Origin: Haliclystus octoradiatus
Lineage: Eukaryota > Cnidaria > Staurozoa > Stauromedusae > Haliclystidae
NCBI GenBank assembly: GCA_916610825.1
Contig: OU744454.1
Coordinates: forward strand, 6,922,188 to 6,986,187
Direction of reading: 5' to 3'
Length of the DNA: 64,000 nt
Part shown: piece after piece, positions 45,200 through 58,170 of the stretch
Layout: each line of letters opens with the position of its first letter
Numbering within the stretch: the first letter of the stretch is position 1
Position numbers and translations under genes: made by a program
Notes under the pieces: generated by a model
What the model saw: the letters and a program-made list of their open reading frames with translations, nothing else
Databases searched by the model: none
What the model was told of the DNA's origin: nothing

Positions 45200-45930
45200 G
45201 ATCAAATCATCAAAATTCGAATTTTTTCCTTAAGTTGTTGTACTAAGTGACTTGACTACTTTACCAAGTTTTTTCTATAAATGGATAAGTGATTATTGAG
45301 AAATTAGCCTTTCAAAAAATGAGAATTCATATCTTGAAAAATGTAGAATAACAGGTGACGTTATGCTGATAAAATTTCTATCTCAACGAGTGAGCGCGAT
45401 AAGATCACAGCAAGATGGTAATTTTTTTATTATTGCAACAATGGGCCATGGCGTAAAATTTTTTTACAAAAAAAACGCTATGGCAACGATGGGCCACCAT
45501 ACAGCAACTATTGAACATTCGTTCGTAGCAACAACACGACTTTCGAATATTTCGTTCTTACGTGTTGGTTTAGCATGAATTAGAGGCCAGCCTCGTGATA
45601 GAATATATAAGTAAGAGGATCAGGAGATGTGAGGCAGAGGAGTTTGAGGAGTTTGAAGTGGATCTGAATTATACTTGATGTTGTTAAATTACTAACGTTG
45701 TGTTCTTTGTGTATTTATCCGACTCTACATACGAACGAAGGTTCGATAGTTGTGGTGATCTTATCGCGCTCACTCGTCGAGATAGAATTTTCAAAATATG
45801 ACGTCACTTAGCCTTCATTCTCTGTTTTTCAAGATTTGCAATTCTCATTAATTCAAATGCAAAGTAGGCAAGTCACTTAATACAACAACTTAAGGAAAAG
45901 AATTTGATTTTCGATTTTTTATGATTTGAC
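45200..45930. mobile_element. ~730 bp foldback-type MITE with long TIRs
   Basis: The left half (TTCCTTAAGTTGTTGTACTA, CTATCTCAACGAGTGAGCGC, GATAAGATCAC) recurs in reverse order and complement at 45750-45930. This gives inverted arms of about 190 bases around a short centre. The frame at 45363-45578 crosses one arm and is not called. Confidence 0.7.
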
Positions 45931-46164
45931 ATTTTGAAAGTGGTGATTATTATTTCCGCTCGATATCTATCAGATAGACACGAGATAACATTTGTGATAA
46001 TGTTTTATATGTGGTAGAGTGCTAGCATGTGAGATGTCCATTTAAAGATGATAATCACACGTTTATCTCCAAGCTCATGTGCTATATATGGTTACTAAAG
46101 ACATCATTACACAGAAGTATGTAGACTGAATACTTGGGAAATTTGATGTTTTTTTTATTTATAG

Positions 46165-49100
46165 GGCATTCTGCAACTACTTTTATACCAATACAAAATG
46201 ACAATGATGATTCAGAAAATGCTTATGTGAATAATGTTCTGGAAAGAAATGGGCTCACTACAGGTGCTACCCTCGAACTCAATTATTTAGAGGATAAATT
46301 TCGAGTTGTTGTCCTAACATTTCGAGAAATTGAAAATCTATTTGGACTTAACATTCAAAGTATCAATCTTCGACTTTCAAGCAAAAAACGGAATATTGAA
46401 CCTCTAAAGGTTAACATAACATTTTCAGTAATTGATTCACCTTCGACAATTGAAATCATTCCTTTGCAAGATTGGCATAGACATTCTATACAATGGGACG
46501 TTCCACCATTCTACGCCAATCAATTCTATGAATCTCCTGACATCAAAGATCTCTTGATTTTAAGCTTACAATTCAAAATGTGGAAAACAAAAAATGTTTT
46601 TGAGTTGATTATCTCTCCAACTGAGTTTGCCAGTACAACTACTCATGCAACGAGGGCTGTACATAGCTATCGTGTAAATGCTACCGACAGTGCCAAAGTA
46701 CCAATGTTAGTCATTACCCATCAAGGTAAGCTGTGACATATACAGTGTCAATTGTAGATAATGTTCTACTTACTCATTAATTGGATGTTTAATCTTTGAC
46801 AAAGGACGTTCCTACATATAGACATACTTTCGTTTTATGCGAAGCATCGAATACAGTTAAAATATTTTCAATATATCTCAAATGAATGGAAAAACAAACG
46901 ATAATCGCACACAATTAAATAGTCTCAGGGACAATGGCACATAAGTAAAATATGCCAAAAATACTGGGAAACGCGTTGAATTATCAAAATGATGCTCTCC
47001 AGCAGTGTTTAAGATTGAAGGCAATGGCATACTGGTACGTTGTTTCACATTAGGAATACATGGCTGCAAAAAATGAAATAAGATATTCGATTAAATAAAT
47101 TTTGAGAACGTAAGCTTTCTTGCATGACATTATATTTCTAAATCCAGTTGAATTAATCTCCCTGCTCTTTCCAGATTGAAAGGCGGTATCCTATTGCAAT
47201 ATATTTACAAGGATAATGTTTTAGCTCAACAATGTATAGGAGGGAAATCTGCAAATCCTAGATACTTTGACTTATTTAAATGTTGTTCATAGGGGATGCA
47301 TTATTTGATATTATCGATTTAAATGTATTCTTTCATTTCCAACGCTGTTCAAATGATCAAATGTTGTTCTCGATTGTTTGACTTCTTTGTCTTATAACCA
47401 TATCGTTTACGCTTATTTCCAACTTATTTATAACATTGAAAATAAAAGTAATAAAAAAATCGCTTCAAAGCTATATTCGATATCATGAAATTTATATCAT
47501 TTCCTTTCATTCGTTAGAGTCTTAATGTCGTTAATGGCTTAAGCATCGGGATGAAAATGAATTTCCGAAATTCGGATACTAGCAGGGCAAATCATTCATT
47601 TTTCCAATATGTAGAAAATCAAGAAAAAAAAAAGAAAAAAAAAGGTTATGCTTGCGCGAAGCGACTGATATCAAAATGAGCCACACTGAAACTCGATGAA
47701 ATGCTTCTTTTCCTAACCCAAACTTCTATTTTCGTAATAGGGCTCCGCGCTGATACGTCATCGGCTATGCGAGAATTGCATTGTGGGATACCTGGTCAGA
47801 CATCCACATTCTGTTCATCGATTTTCAAAGCTGCAAGCAGCTAAATGTTGCTCGTCTTCATAGTGTTTTCTCGTGTTTTAAACCACGCTCTAAAGTTTTT
47901 AAACTTGATTTTATTTTTATTTATTATATCAAAATGCTTTATTGGGGGTATTTCAATCGTTTTATCTGGAGATGCGCCTGTTGAATGAAGCTTATAAACT
48001 ACGGAAGATTGTTGAACTGTAACGCTGTTTATATGTTGGCTCGAATGCAACTTGGATGTGTTTTCTCGTAGTTTAAACCTAGATTGAAAGTCTGCGAACT
48101 AGATTTTATTTTTACTTATTTTATCATCATGCTTTTATTGGGTATTTCAATCGTTTTATCTGGAGATGCGCCTGCTGAATGAAGTATATATACTACCGAA
48201 AATTGTTGAAATGTAACGCTGTTTATACGTTGGCTAGAATGCAACTTGGATGTGTTTTCTTGCAATTGATACCAAGATTTGAAGTTTTTAAGCTCGATTT
48301 CATTTTGATGTATTATATCTACATGCTTTTATTGGCTATTTAAATCGTTTAACTTGAAATATGCCTGCTGAATGAAGTTTATAACCTGTCGAGATGGTTG
48401 AAACTGTTACGCTATTTACAGATTGGCTCGAATTCAACTTAAAAGAAAACACTGCCCTAAGAAATTAATGATTTGCTTGTGTTGAAACACTCATTGCAGC
48501 AATTGGGGATCTATTGATATAAAAATTTAAACTTTGGTATTTGAAATATGAAATATGACTCACATGAGTGGAAAAAAGCTGGTAAACTGGCATTAAATAT
48601 GAGATCATCACAGGCAAATATCATCATTTTACGTGAATATGTGGCAGACACACTTCATTCTATAGCGGCATAACATTGAACTTCAATTTAAGGATATGTT
48701 TATCATAATTTGTTACTTGAATGAATTACAGGTAATATTTTTGTGTACATACATTTGAATATGAATACGATGAAGATGAACATTAATTGACAATGATGAT
48801 CAGATATGAGATACTACAACGGCGGCATAGGCCATACCTCTGAAAGATTGAAAAAGCTACCTGGTCAGTTCCTTGTTCTCTCAGCAGTCATGATTACTGC
48901 TAGTGGCCAGAAACAGTTGCTTGTCTATTGCCTATATTGGTCATACATATATTTTATTAGTCGTAAAGTGTTCAGTATTATATTATGTTATACATTTGAA
49001 TGTAAATTGAAATGAGTTTGAATGCACTTGAATAGTGCGCGTGCAGATATGAATATTTCTACCAGGATAGTTCAGTCAACGACATTTAACAACGCGAAAC

Positions 49101-52100
49101 GGTAAATTGCTGTATTTTTTGTACTCTTTTGTAAGTAATATTTGTGTGGTAACAATATTAATATATTTGTTCAGCTCGACTTTGTTTTTTCTTTAACACT
49201 TTGTAGAAGTTGTGACTGCATTCATTTTTCAATTCATTTCTGCAATGTTAATTCGCTACGAAATGTCTAGGATTTGTTAAGCTAAAAAAATGCGTTTTGG
49301 TTTTGAAATCTCCTATATATGATTGGAGAATGACTTACATGTCCACCAATAGTAATGTTTTCTGCTATTTAACTGAGTTTTTCATTATTTTCCGTAGTAA
49401 TACATTAAGATCAAAACAACCAAAATAATAATCAAGACGGTACGAACGCAACCGACTGATCACGCAGTAAAAATTGTTTGTCTGACTAGCTATCCCATAA
49501 ATCATTGCGCAAATCTCGGCGCGGAGCCCTATTTCATCACACTATCGTCAGTTTCCATTAGGATGGACTGCATTTAGATCAAGGTTTGTCTTTAAAAATT
49601 TCATTATATCCCATAGATTCAATGCAACAGCCCTCGCATTGAAATATGGCGTTACAACCTATTTTCTGAAACAATTTCACGGATATTTCATTTTTCATTT
49701 CAGTTTCTCTTTGGTCCACATGGAGTGTTTGTTCAACCGTAATTGATTGCAGCATCGGATTTCAATCCAGAGAAAGAACTCAGGAAAATATTCTCTTATC
49801 AAACGGAGCAATTGCTCCTGACTTCAATGAATACGAGACTATTCAATGTATTTCACCCTGTCCAGGTAAACACTTACGTCATAACTAATTAAATGCATCC
49901 TGATGATCTTCAATGAACTATTAATATTGTATTAATGAGACTGCTTTGACAGGATTTTCATCTTTGCAAATGGACTCAGCAGAACCTTTCTGAAGTCTAT
50001 GATATACACGGGGGTGGGTAACCCTCATATGACGGCTATACGGGGACGTGCCACTTGTCTGTGGTCCATTTTCCAGCTGACTAAAAAGTCTTTGGGTATG
50101 ATATTTCATATTGAAATTTATTTGCATCATTTCTGTGTAATTACTTAAAATCGACCAACCTGCTTGAACTTTTTCGGTGGCATTTTTTAACTTTTGGAAT
50201 TTTTTTTGTAGCATCACTATAGAATTTTTGGAACTTTTTGGGTACGTCACCTTTTTCTAAAATGGCACCTCCTTGTCCCTGAAGAGCGAGATTTACCCCC
50301 CCCCCCCCCAGGGTGATATCATCATGCTCATTATGTATCACATATGAAGCCTTGCGAATAAGATGTACGGATGATGGAAACTCAGTGTATATCCAGATAC
50401 GGATGAAAGATTTTGCACAACCTTGTCTTGGGGGTTGTTCATATGGAGGTGGCTGTCCTAGTTGACAGGGCTGACTCGGTGTGCCTAGATCTCGCTTTCC
50501 TTTAAATATTTATTGAACATAAAAATCTGTTCATATGATAATCGAGCCATCCCGCCTAACAGAGATCTCGGTTGATTTAGGCGAAATCTGGCGTAGGTGG
50601 GATGAAAATGTCTCATATGAACATTCATCCCTGATGACCGGGTTGGACTTTTATACACGCATGCGCAGCTCTATCGCTATTTCAAAGCAAACATGGCGGA
50701 AAGCTGTCAAGCTAGTGAGGAAGCAAAAACCAAAATGAAGAATGTTTAAATTGACTCCAAAGATGATTGAAGATCTTATTAACTCTATTGATTTATGTCA
50801 ATGGAATATACCTCTCGCCCCAAAATTCTTTGATCACCTGATGTAGACAAACATTCATTCCGGCTGAGCGGGATGAAATCTCTACCATATGAACACTGGA
50901 TAAATGCCATAATGAATACAGAGCCAGCTCTGTCTAGCGGTAGAGCCCACCTCCAAATGAACAGAAGAAGAACTCCCGAAAGAAACAAAATATACTCAAA
51001 TAGAAATTACATGTTATCAATGAAGGCTGTTTGATTCACATACGAGAGCACGCCGATCACAACACTTATGAACTTGTAACAGCGTCTTTCAGAGTATGAA
51101 CGATTACCATCAATTTAGTTCCAATGAGGGTATGGGTTGCAATAAAGAGTTTATCTCGATGTGAGGTTTTTTTCCTGATATTAGATATTTTAAGGAATCA
51201 CGCTCAAACCATGCCCCTGTTATATAGTATCTGATCAGCAAAATCTAAACTTACTTAAAAAATTCAATCGTAAACTAAAAACATAAATAGATTTCTATCA
51301 ATAATCGAAAGACCCCTTAAAGACATGGTATTAGTTATATGTCACAATACAATTATTGTTGAATAACAGATTCTGCGTGAGATGATTGCTAAAATATTCT
51401 CCCATTCATATATTTTATGCACGCAAGTTTTGAATTTAAATACAGATCTAAACATTATGTAAAAATCTTAAAAAATTCTAACAATAATATAATTATACAA
51501 TGTTCACAGCACATTCACATGTAACCTCCAGCATCATAAAGCGGCGTCTCCCAAGCGATGAGCTGAGGGGAAATCGATATGAATGCTCATTTCTTTTGAA
51601 AATATTTTATTTTCGCTCTCCCTACTTCCTTACAAATACATATTGATAATGTGATGTCTGAAATTGATAAAAATAACATTGTGAAAGTGATCACGAAGTT
51701 ATTGGAAACAGCCAGCCAATATTTAGAGTTGAGACGAAGGACTAAGTTAAGTTTTAAAATTTAAATGTATTTAACGGTAGCAAGAAAGTCAGAGTCACTT
51801 GATAATCCGAAAAATGTCTGAAATTGGTGAACTTTGTCAATTGTCTTCTGATCAATCACATGCCTCGAGAGTTTAGAATACTTCAATCATCCAATTATGT
51901 GGTGAACTTCCAAGGCAATTTGATATGTTCTATGTCTTTTGTTAGGAATTATGTCTGTGTAACTGAAGATACAGTAATGATGATTTTGCAGTTATTTCGA
52001 TCTAAAGCAACAGCAAGATTATGTCAATTGTCTGAAATATATTTCAATTCTCTTAATTAGTTCTTTGTGGGTAATCAAATCAGTGTCCTTGTATTAGTTA

Positions 52101-52762
52101 TTCGATTGATTGATATTTCACCACAAGGTGTTTGATAAATTTTGTAGAACGTTCATCACGAATATTAAAAGGTCGAGAGCATTACCAGCAAACATCTATC
52201 CGCACCTGTGTATATCACGTGAATAGTTCGATTCCAATAAGAACGTGATCGATTAGATAAATCCATGAGACTGGTGTAACACATGTTTTGGCCCTTGCAA
52301 GTTTACTAATTCAAAAGCGAAAAACATGTATTATGCATTTATATCAGTGCTGTGAAAAGAAGCATATGAGTGCTTATCATCTCCAGCAGTATAAACAGAA
52401 TATAAAATAACATAACATAAAATAGGCATATCCAAGGTGAAAATATAAAATGTATCCATTTATCGATCATTATAGGTTCTAATGGTACAATTCAATGCTC
52501 CACAAATATTCAACTGAAAGGATTTATGATCACTGATCATACTACAATGAAATACGACGTATTAAACTCATACGAATGTTGCAATAGATGCAAATTGATG
52601 GATGATAAATGTCAGTCTTTTGGAATCAGAACAAATGATGCTAACGGTGCTATGCCGTACTCTTGTATCTTCTACAGTATAACTAAACAACAATGTCATG
52701 ATGGGAATTACCATGAATTCAACAACAGCTACAATCATTACAGTGTTATCAAAGGATTGTAA
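46165..52762 (+). CDS. Modular secreted protein, 3' exons: beta-sandwich (DNRLRE-like?), TSP1, PAN
   Basis: Three exons are supported: 46165-46725, 49704-49865 and 52476-52762 (stop TAA). Each starts in phase 1, and the first two end in phase 1, so they join in frame to about 336 residues. Exon A (187 aa) has FREIENLFGLNIQSINLRLS, a W-rich middle (IQWDVPPFYANQFYESPDI) and PMLVITHQG at the end. This resembles DNRLRE/CBM96-type beta-sandwich domains, but not strongly. Exon B is a thrombospondin type 1 repeat (LWSTWSVCS, DCSIGFQSRER, CISPCP). Exon C is a PAN/apple domain (YECCNRCKLMDDKCQSFGI, CIFYS, QQCHDG) that closes the protein. Acceptors tttatag, tttcag and attatag and donors gtaagc and gtaaac are clear. 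The signal-peptide exon upstream was not found. Probably extracellular adhesive or defence protein. Confidence 0.72.
47738..49531. mobile_element. 1.8 kb hAT-like element with internal tandem array
   Basis: Begins TAGGGCTCCGCGC and ends GCGCGGAGCCCTA. Inverted similarity runs about 70 bases (ATGGGATA/TGTGGGATA, GTCAGAC). Flanks TTTCGTAA and TTTCATCA agree at six of eight bases, as in an aged hAT target duplication. It carries no transposase and holds the ~195 bp array. It lies in the intron between exons A and B of the modular gene. Confidence 0.75.
47835..48440. repeat. ~195 bp tandem repeat, three copies
   Basis: The landmark TGTTTTCTCG-TTTAAACC falls at 47866, 48059 and (changed) 48253, a period of 193-194. 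Each unit also holds TATTTCAATCGTTTTATCTG and TGCGCCTGCTGAATGAAG or variants. The copies diverge progressively, and the third is the most changed. Confidence 0.85.
50010..50312 (+). mobile_element. ~300 bp MITE, copy 1 (GACGGCTA-CGGGGACGTG family)
   Basis: GACGGCTATACGGGGACGTG then CCACTT opens it; AAAATGGCACCTCC then TTGTCCCT and a C-run closes it. The ends are loosely inverted (GGGGACGTGCCA against TGGCACCTCC). CTTTTTGGGTA occurs at least twice inside. The same element in the same orientation lies at 53325-53622. Minus-strand frames here are shadows. Confidence 0.7.
50434..50975. mobile_element. ~540 bp TIR element
   Basis: Left GGGGGTTGTTCATATGGAGG then TGGC; right GCCCACCTCCAAATGAACAG. 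The inverted pairing continues with GACAGGGCTGACTC against GAGCCAGCTCTGTC. A second inner pair is CTCATATGAACATTCATCC. The frame 50535-50738 inside has no recognisable domain. Confidence 0.65.
50976..52475. other. Intron sequence of the modular gene, no repeat recognised
   Basis: The rest of the intron between the TSP1 and PAN exons. I looked for further TSP1 or PAN exons (WS-x2-W, paired CxxC) and saw none on either strand. Confidence 0.4.
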
Positions 52763-53324
52763 AACCCTACCACTATTCAATTCAGGTTCAAATAATGGTG
52801 TCGAGTTGATACGTAATTATTCTCCGTCAAAGAGAGCTCCATGGGAAATTTCACACTTCCTTGATACATAATTATCACAACGTGTTTTATTCATATTGGG
52901 ACTTTTACTCAATATTCAAAATTTTTATTGTAAGTGATTTATTTACAGTTTTCATTTGATTGTCATGAATACAATATTTATACTGCATGCAATTGTATTA
53001 TCAGATAATATTTGCATGACAATCGATTTGTATATTCAAGAATTACATACATCAATTTACACAATTACTTTTTGTATTTTTTCTTTTTAATTTTGTATTT
53101 GGAATCCCTATGGTATACTGCATATTGTGATTGGCTGATAGGAATGATACCAATGAGCACCGGCGCCAAATTTCTCATGCGGCACACAAACGATTTATCA
53201 ATACCAGAGTCATCTATTAACAAGAGTCGGGACACTCTTTTATTTGCCGCTTTTGGCTCCCATTGGACAGAATATGTCAGCTACATGATTTTATGGATGC
53301 CATTTGCCGTTCAAAATCCGGGAG

Positions 53325-53622
53325 GGTAACTCCACTATGACGGCTACACGGGGACGTGCCACTTTTTTTGGGTCCATATTCCAGCTGAGAAAAAACTTTT
53401 TGGGTATGAGATTTCAAAGTTTGGAGCTTTTGAGTATCCTATTTTTGACTTATTCAAGAATTTTTGAAAAAATTTCCATCATTTTTGCATATTTACTTGA
53501 AATCAAGCAACCTGCTAGAACTTTTTGGGTAGCATCAACAGCATTTTTGGAACCTTTTGGGTACTTTACCTTTTAACAAAGTGGCACCTCCCCGTCCCTA
53601 AAGAGCTGAAGTTACCCCCCCC
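53325..53622 (+). mobile_element. ~300 bp MITE, copy 2
   Basis: GACGGCTACACGGGGACGTG then CCACTT at the start, and GTGGCACCTCCCCGTCCCTA with a C-run at the end. It follows the copy at 50010-50312 along its whole length. The frames 53304-53576 and 53525-53710 come from it. Confidence 0.7.
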
Positions 53623-55410
53623 GGGGTTCAAAAGCAAAACCTCGTTTTCATTGGAACGAAAATGGCGATTTTCGTGCCTCAAACTTGCGTGTCCCAACTC
53701 ATATAAATAGATGGCTGTGATCCATACAGTTTATCTACTTTGCATAGTCAAACACAGTTTTTGAAAATCGCAATACTATTTCAAAATTCTTCTCGATGAA
53801 GTTAAACGGGATAGTAAAATTGTATAGATTTGACAATTAACACGACTAAGACGAAATTGAATGCTTTAGACTCAAAACAGGCTGACCTTGATTCATCAAA
53901 TGGGGACGTATAACTCGTAGATTCATTCTAGAACCTCGATTCTGTGCTTATATACCTTCTTCAGATATATCTCAATCAAAAGGTTACTGGCTGTATACGA
54001 AAATCCATATGCTAGGGTACACTTTTTTCCTATTATAAGCATAACATTTTCTTGTAACAAGAATATAAATGCTTCGATCATTCCATAAAAAAGATTCATC
54101 ACTACTATAGACTAGATGGCTAAACTAGAGGCCATCCATAAACCATATGGACTCATTTGAGAGAGGAGGCTGCGATTGTCAACCATTAAAGTACGTACCT
54201 ATCTGGAAGGTCTCTGAATTGCACTTTTCGAAAGATTTTAATTCCTGCATTTAGTATTAGATCGACTTTTATGCTTGACTAGAAACTACGGCTTCCTAAT
54301 TAAACAGCGGAAACTTGCGTTTATCTAAAAAGAAAAGGTTGCACTTGAATAATTTTGGAAACAACAAGGAAACAATTTGTAAAAATGTTTGGAGTTGCAA
54401 AATTATCAGTATACGTCAGAACAGGGTAAACTAAAAGCGGCTGAGTACGTAGCTTATGGATGGTCAAGTTGTGGACGTGATTTTAGCAATTTCTTTGCCA
54501 ATCATCCAATCATGGAAAATTTCCTGTCTTAGTTTGAAATTGGTTGTCGTTATGTTTTGTTGATTTGAATTGCAGAAAGGGATAACATTTATTAAAGGTA
54601 TCATAACCGTAAGAACCAGTATAATAACAAGTTCCTTATATCCAATTGTTTTGTGAATTTATCAAATCAAATTGACTGGTGGTAATAATATTTGTTTATG
54701 ATATTCTCAATTTTAAGTTCTTGTTGATCATTTGCACTTGTCATATGAATGTGATAAATATACTTCCTGTCAGAAAAGTTAAAGAAGATCACAGAAAAAG
54801 CTACATTTAATGCTCATTCAATAATATATTCTAGAATTATGATAGATCGATAACTTTGTTGAAAAAGAATCAGATGTCTGTGCTTTTGTAATTTTAGTAG
54901 ACGAATTCAAATAAGTCACTACTATAGAAGTCTTACAAATGTTGAATAAAAGTTTACAAAATGTTTACACATTATAACAGCATTCATTAATCAAAAATGA
55001 TTTGCTCACCCCTTAGTTTGTTATCTGGATATTGAGTTTCAGGGACTATTTCTATTGTTTAGAATCTCAGTTTCACATGTGAATCAGAAATTGTGGTAGA
55101 CGATAGATATGTGATACTGATTCTAGTTGGGGGGGATTCCTAAATGATGTAAAACATTCAAATCACACTTCGCAGTCTATACATTCTCCCAGTGAAGGCT
55201 GGGAGATAAAATCTGCATATATTTTTAAATAAAATGATGTTGCTTAACCAATTGGAGAAAACTTGATCTACGAGAAAAAGAAACTACCAAGGTGTGTGAT
55301 ATTTTATTGACTGAGGTTTATTGCCGGTAGTTGTAATCACATTACCTTATTTAGTTATGCCCTGATTGGTTGAATAGGATTAGGATGCAGAATACTGTTT
55401 TGAAGTTTAA
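53623..55410. other. Intergenic, no gene recognised
   Basis: AT-rich sequence without long frames or clear repeats. Confidence 0.4.
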
Positions 55411-55620
55411 AGGAGCAAAAATGACCGGCAGGCGCTACGCACTTAGGATCACGTGCACGCTTATTGTTATAACACCATGTTCATTGTTGACATGAATTTT
55501 ATTACAAGTTAGGCCCTGGTTAGGCCTGCGTATAACAATTGTTTCAAAGCGAGACGGTTGAATTAAGCTAAGCATAAATTCAACTTGTGCTCGCAGCGGT
55601 CGCCGGTCAATTTTGCCCCT
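55411..55620. mobile_element. 210 bp TTAA-flanked MITE
   Basis: TTAA at 55407-55410 and 55621-55624. The ends AGGAGCAAAAATGACCGGC and GCCGGTCAATTTTGCCCCT are inverted repeats that continue to about 34 bases. TTAA duplication suggests piggyBac-type mobilisation. Single ends of related elements are seen at 36839 and about 21470. Confidence 0.75.
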
Positions 55621-57374
55621 TTAAGAAAGATGTTATGTTTTGTTTTGGCCTTGACGAGAGTAAGTTGTATTGTTAGTTTATGAGTATTTTGTATTGAGCA
55701 TTTAACAGTTATCATGTAAATTTTGTTACATTTATTATTGGAATACAGAAATTGAAAGTTATTGAATTGTTTCTTTGATTTTTGAATTTGGTGAATCGCA
55801 TATAATTATCTTACAGAAGGAGCTTATTTCTTGGGCACAGCTCTGTAAATTCTAGTTTCATCTCGAATCGTCGCAAAATAACTAGTTATTTGATTGGCTT
55901 TTGACATTGCGCTTTGGCAAGATCAAAGAAGCTTAAAATCTTCGAACAACGGCCCTCTCGGCGACATGTGGCGACATCGTCAAGCGACATTTTGACTTCA
56001 AAAAGCCTCATGTGCAGCCATAAGAAATGTAACGAATGCGCGTGTAATCTTACTTAACGTTATATACCTGCAAGTAGGGAGGTTTAGATTTAGTACCGGT
56101 ACCGGTTAAGTTCATGTTTAGTCAATTAGAAGACTGGGTTATACCCTGTACTCGTTCTTTCAAAACAATACGTTTAGATTCAATAACATAAAACCTTAGT
56201 TTCTGTTTTCCATGTAAAAACAAAATTCTGACAATTTGTCCAGGATTCATTTTGATTCTATGTATAGATTTTATAGCGACAATAAATGTTATTCAAAAAG
56301 CTAAAGTAAAATCAAAACAAAAAAAAACAACGAAATCAAAACATGTTCTCCGTGGTTCATGTTTCGCGCCGAAAGGCGTGCCGAAACGAGGAGGTCAGTA
56401 AAGGTTTCAGAGCATAGGGGCTTCCACCAATGCACAGAAGTGATGGGCAACGGGAAAGCTGTATTCGTAGCTCCACCTGTACTAAATCTAAATCTCCCTA
56501 ATGTCGTGATGCTCACGCAACGAACCTTATCAACTGACGTTGTTATTATTCGTCTTCAACGACCCCTAATGGGACTATTAATAATATATACTATATAAAG
56601 TTCTCAAAAAAGGGTTGAAAAAGCCAATTTTCACCATCTACCAAGGAATTTGTAAGGCAGAGTGATTAAACCAAGTTCCTTTTGAACGTTTATGATATAA
56701 AAATGCTCCGATAAAGGGCGTTTGCAAATTACTTACACAGGAGATAGCTAATGTTCTTATTTCTTTTTATAGATTATACAAGGAAGCGTTTCTAAATTAC
56801 TTATATAGACAGGAGATAGCTATAATGTTCTTTAAAAAGATTTGAACAAGGATAAGACATTTTTTTCAAGATGTCTATTATGTGTAAGTGTTTTCAGCTG
56901 ATGTGCTCAGTAAGAAGTGAAAAGCTATGTCATTGATTGGAAATTTTTAGTGCAAGTAGGCAGCACTGCAATGTATTATCGGAGTTACCTTTATTGCATT
57001 CATGGATCTTTACCACACATAAAAACGATTTTAATCAATTTATTGAAATCCTAATTTTAATCCAATTTCTTCAAAACTATTCCTAAATTATGTTATCTTA
57101 ACTTACAGTACCTGTTGCAAACACATTACATTTGAATGTTATGAACAAATAAAAATACAGAAATATAAACGGATTGACTGGAAAATGTAACAAATATCAT
57201 TATATATATAGATGCACAGTCGCCTTTGCTGTAACGTTATCAGAAACCGGATCATGGAATATAATTACTTTGAACAGAAACAATATCATTGAAATCATAT
57301 AATTTTTGGATAAACTATCCGTGTTTGATGAAATATTTGTTTTGACGTTGTAAACAACTGTCAAATATTACCAG
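55621..57374. other. Intergenic, one short inverted repeat
   Basis: GGGAGGTTTAGATTTAGTAC at about 56086 is matched in reverse complement by GTACTAAATCTAAATCTCCC at about 56484. This may mark a ~430 bp element that includes a 71-79 codon pair of shadow frames at 56301-56598. ACCGGTACCGGT lies at the left end. No gene is recognised. Confidence 0.4.
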
Positions 57375-57376
57375 CA

Positions 57377-57530
57377 ATGCATCGTAAAAGTACTATATTA
57401 AGAAAGTCAAAGAGATTTGGTTCTAAACGTAAGCTAAATAGCAATTTTAGTGCCTCAGAAGGAGATTTAGAAAGACTTTATGAAAGAGCTGGAGAAATTG
57501 CAGCAAGATTTGATGCACGTGTTTTTCAAG
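57377..57530 (+). CDS. Candidate coding exon, unknown protein (51 aa)
   Basis: ATG at 57377 follows attaccag (possible acceptor at 57374). The frame runs 51 codons to CAAG then gtgaga, a good donor in phase 1. The peptide is basic at first (RKSTILRKSKRFGSKRKL), then helical and acidic (SASEGDLERLYERAGEIAAR). That looks like real protein composition and not AT-rich noise. No partner exon was found on either side and no family is recognised. It could be a first exon of a nuclear or cytosolic protein. Confidence 0.35.
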
Positions 57531-57821
57531 GTGAGACTTTAATATACTTTATATATGATAATTATTTTATTTATTTTAAGATTAAATTGCACGATGATTG
57601 CCTAGGCGCGAAACTAATAGGAGCAAATATGAATGTCTGATTTTTGCTTTATACTTATTATTTAACAGCTCTGCATTTATGGCATCGAGCACTATTAAAG
57701 ACTAACATATAAGTACTTCTGTATTATATTATTTATATATATAGATTTATCGCATGCGTACAGAGATTTACACAATAAATTCGGTGAGGTAGAAATCGCA
57801 TTTCACTCCTTTTGACAGTGA

Positions 57822-57870
57822 AAAAGCATCGTCTGCGGCTTCTGATTGGACGTACGATGTTTTTTCACTA
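57822..57870. repeat. Hairpin GTGAAAAAGCATCGT / ACGATGTTTTTTCAC
   Basis: A near-perfect 15 bp inverted repeat around a 19 base loop; possibly a palindromic MITE remnant. Confidence 0.5.
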
Positions 57871-58049
57871 GTGAAAATAAGCCGTATGGTGATTTACGAG
57901 TTCCTCCTCATGCAAAACGCGAAGAAAATGCAAATTTCTAAAATGGCGTCAAGATTTGTAACAGTTAGTAGCGTCGATAAACAATCAATAACAGCACCAA
58001 AAAATGCTTTCAATGCAGTGCAGTAAGGATAAACAAGAAGAACACTATG

Positions 58050-58170
58050 ATAATATTTTCTTTTACCGTATTCGCGCCTCTTGCGGCCTCAACGACATTT
58101 TGTTTGTCGAAGTCAAGGATTGCTCCTCCCGCTCACGTGCCCTTGGTTATTGTTCCAAGTGTTCTCAAAC
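58050..58170 (+). repeat. Dispersed repeat, copy related to 39230-39400
   Basis: GCCTCTTGCGGCCTCAA, then TTTTGTTTGTCGA, then TATTGTTCCAAGTG, in the same order as the minus-strand copy near 39300. Confidence 0.6.
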
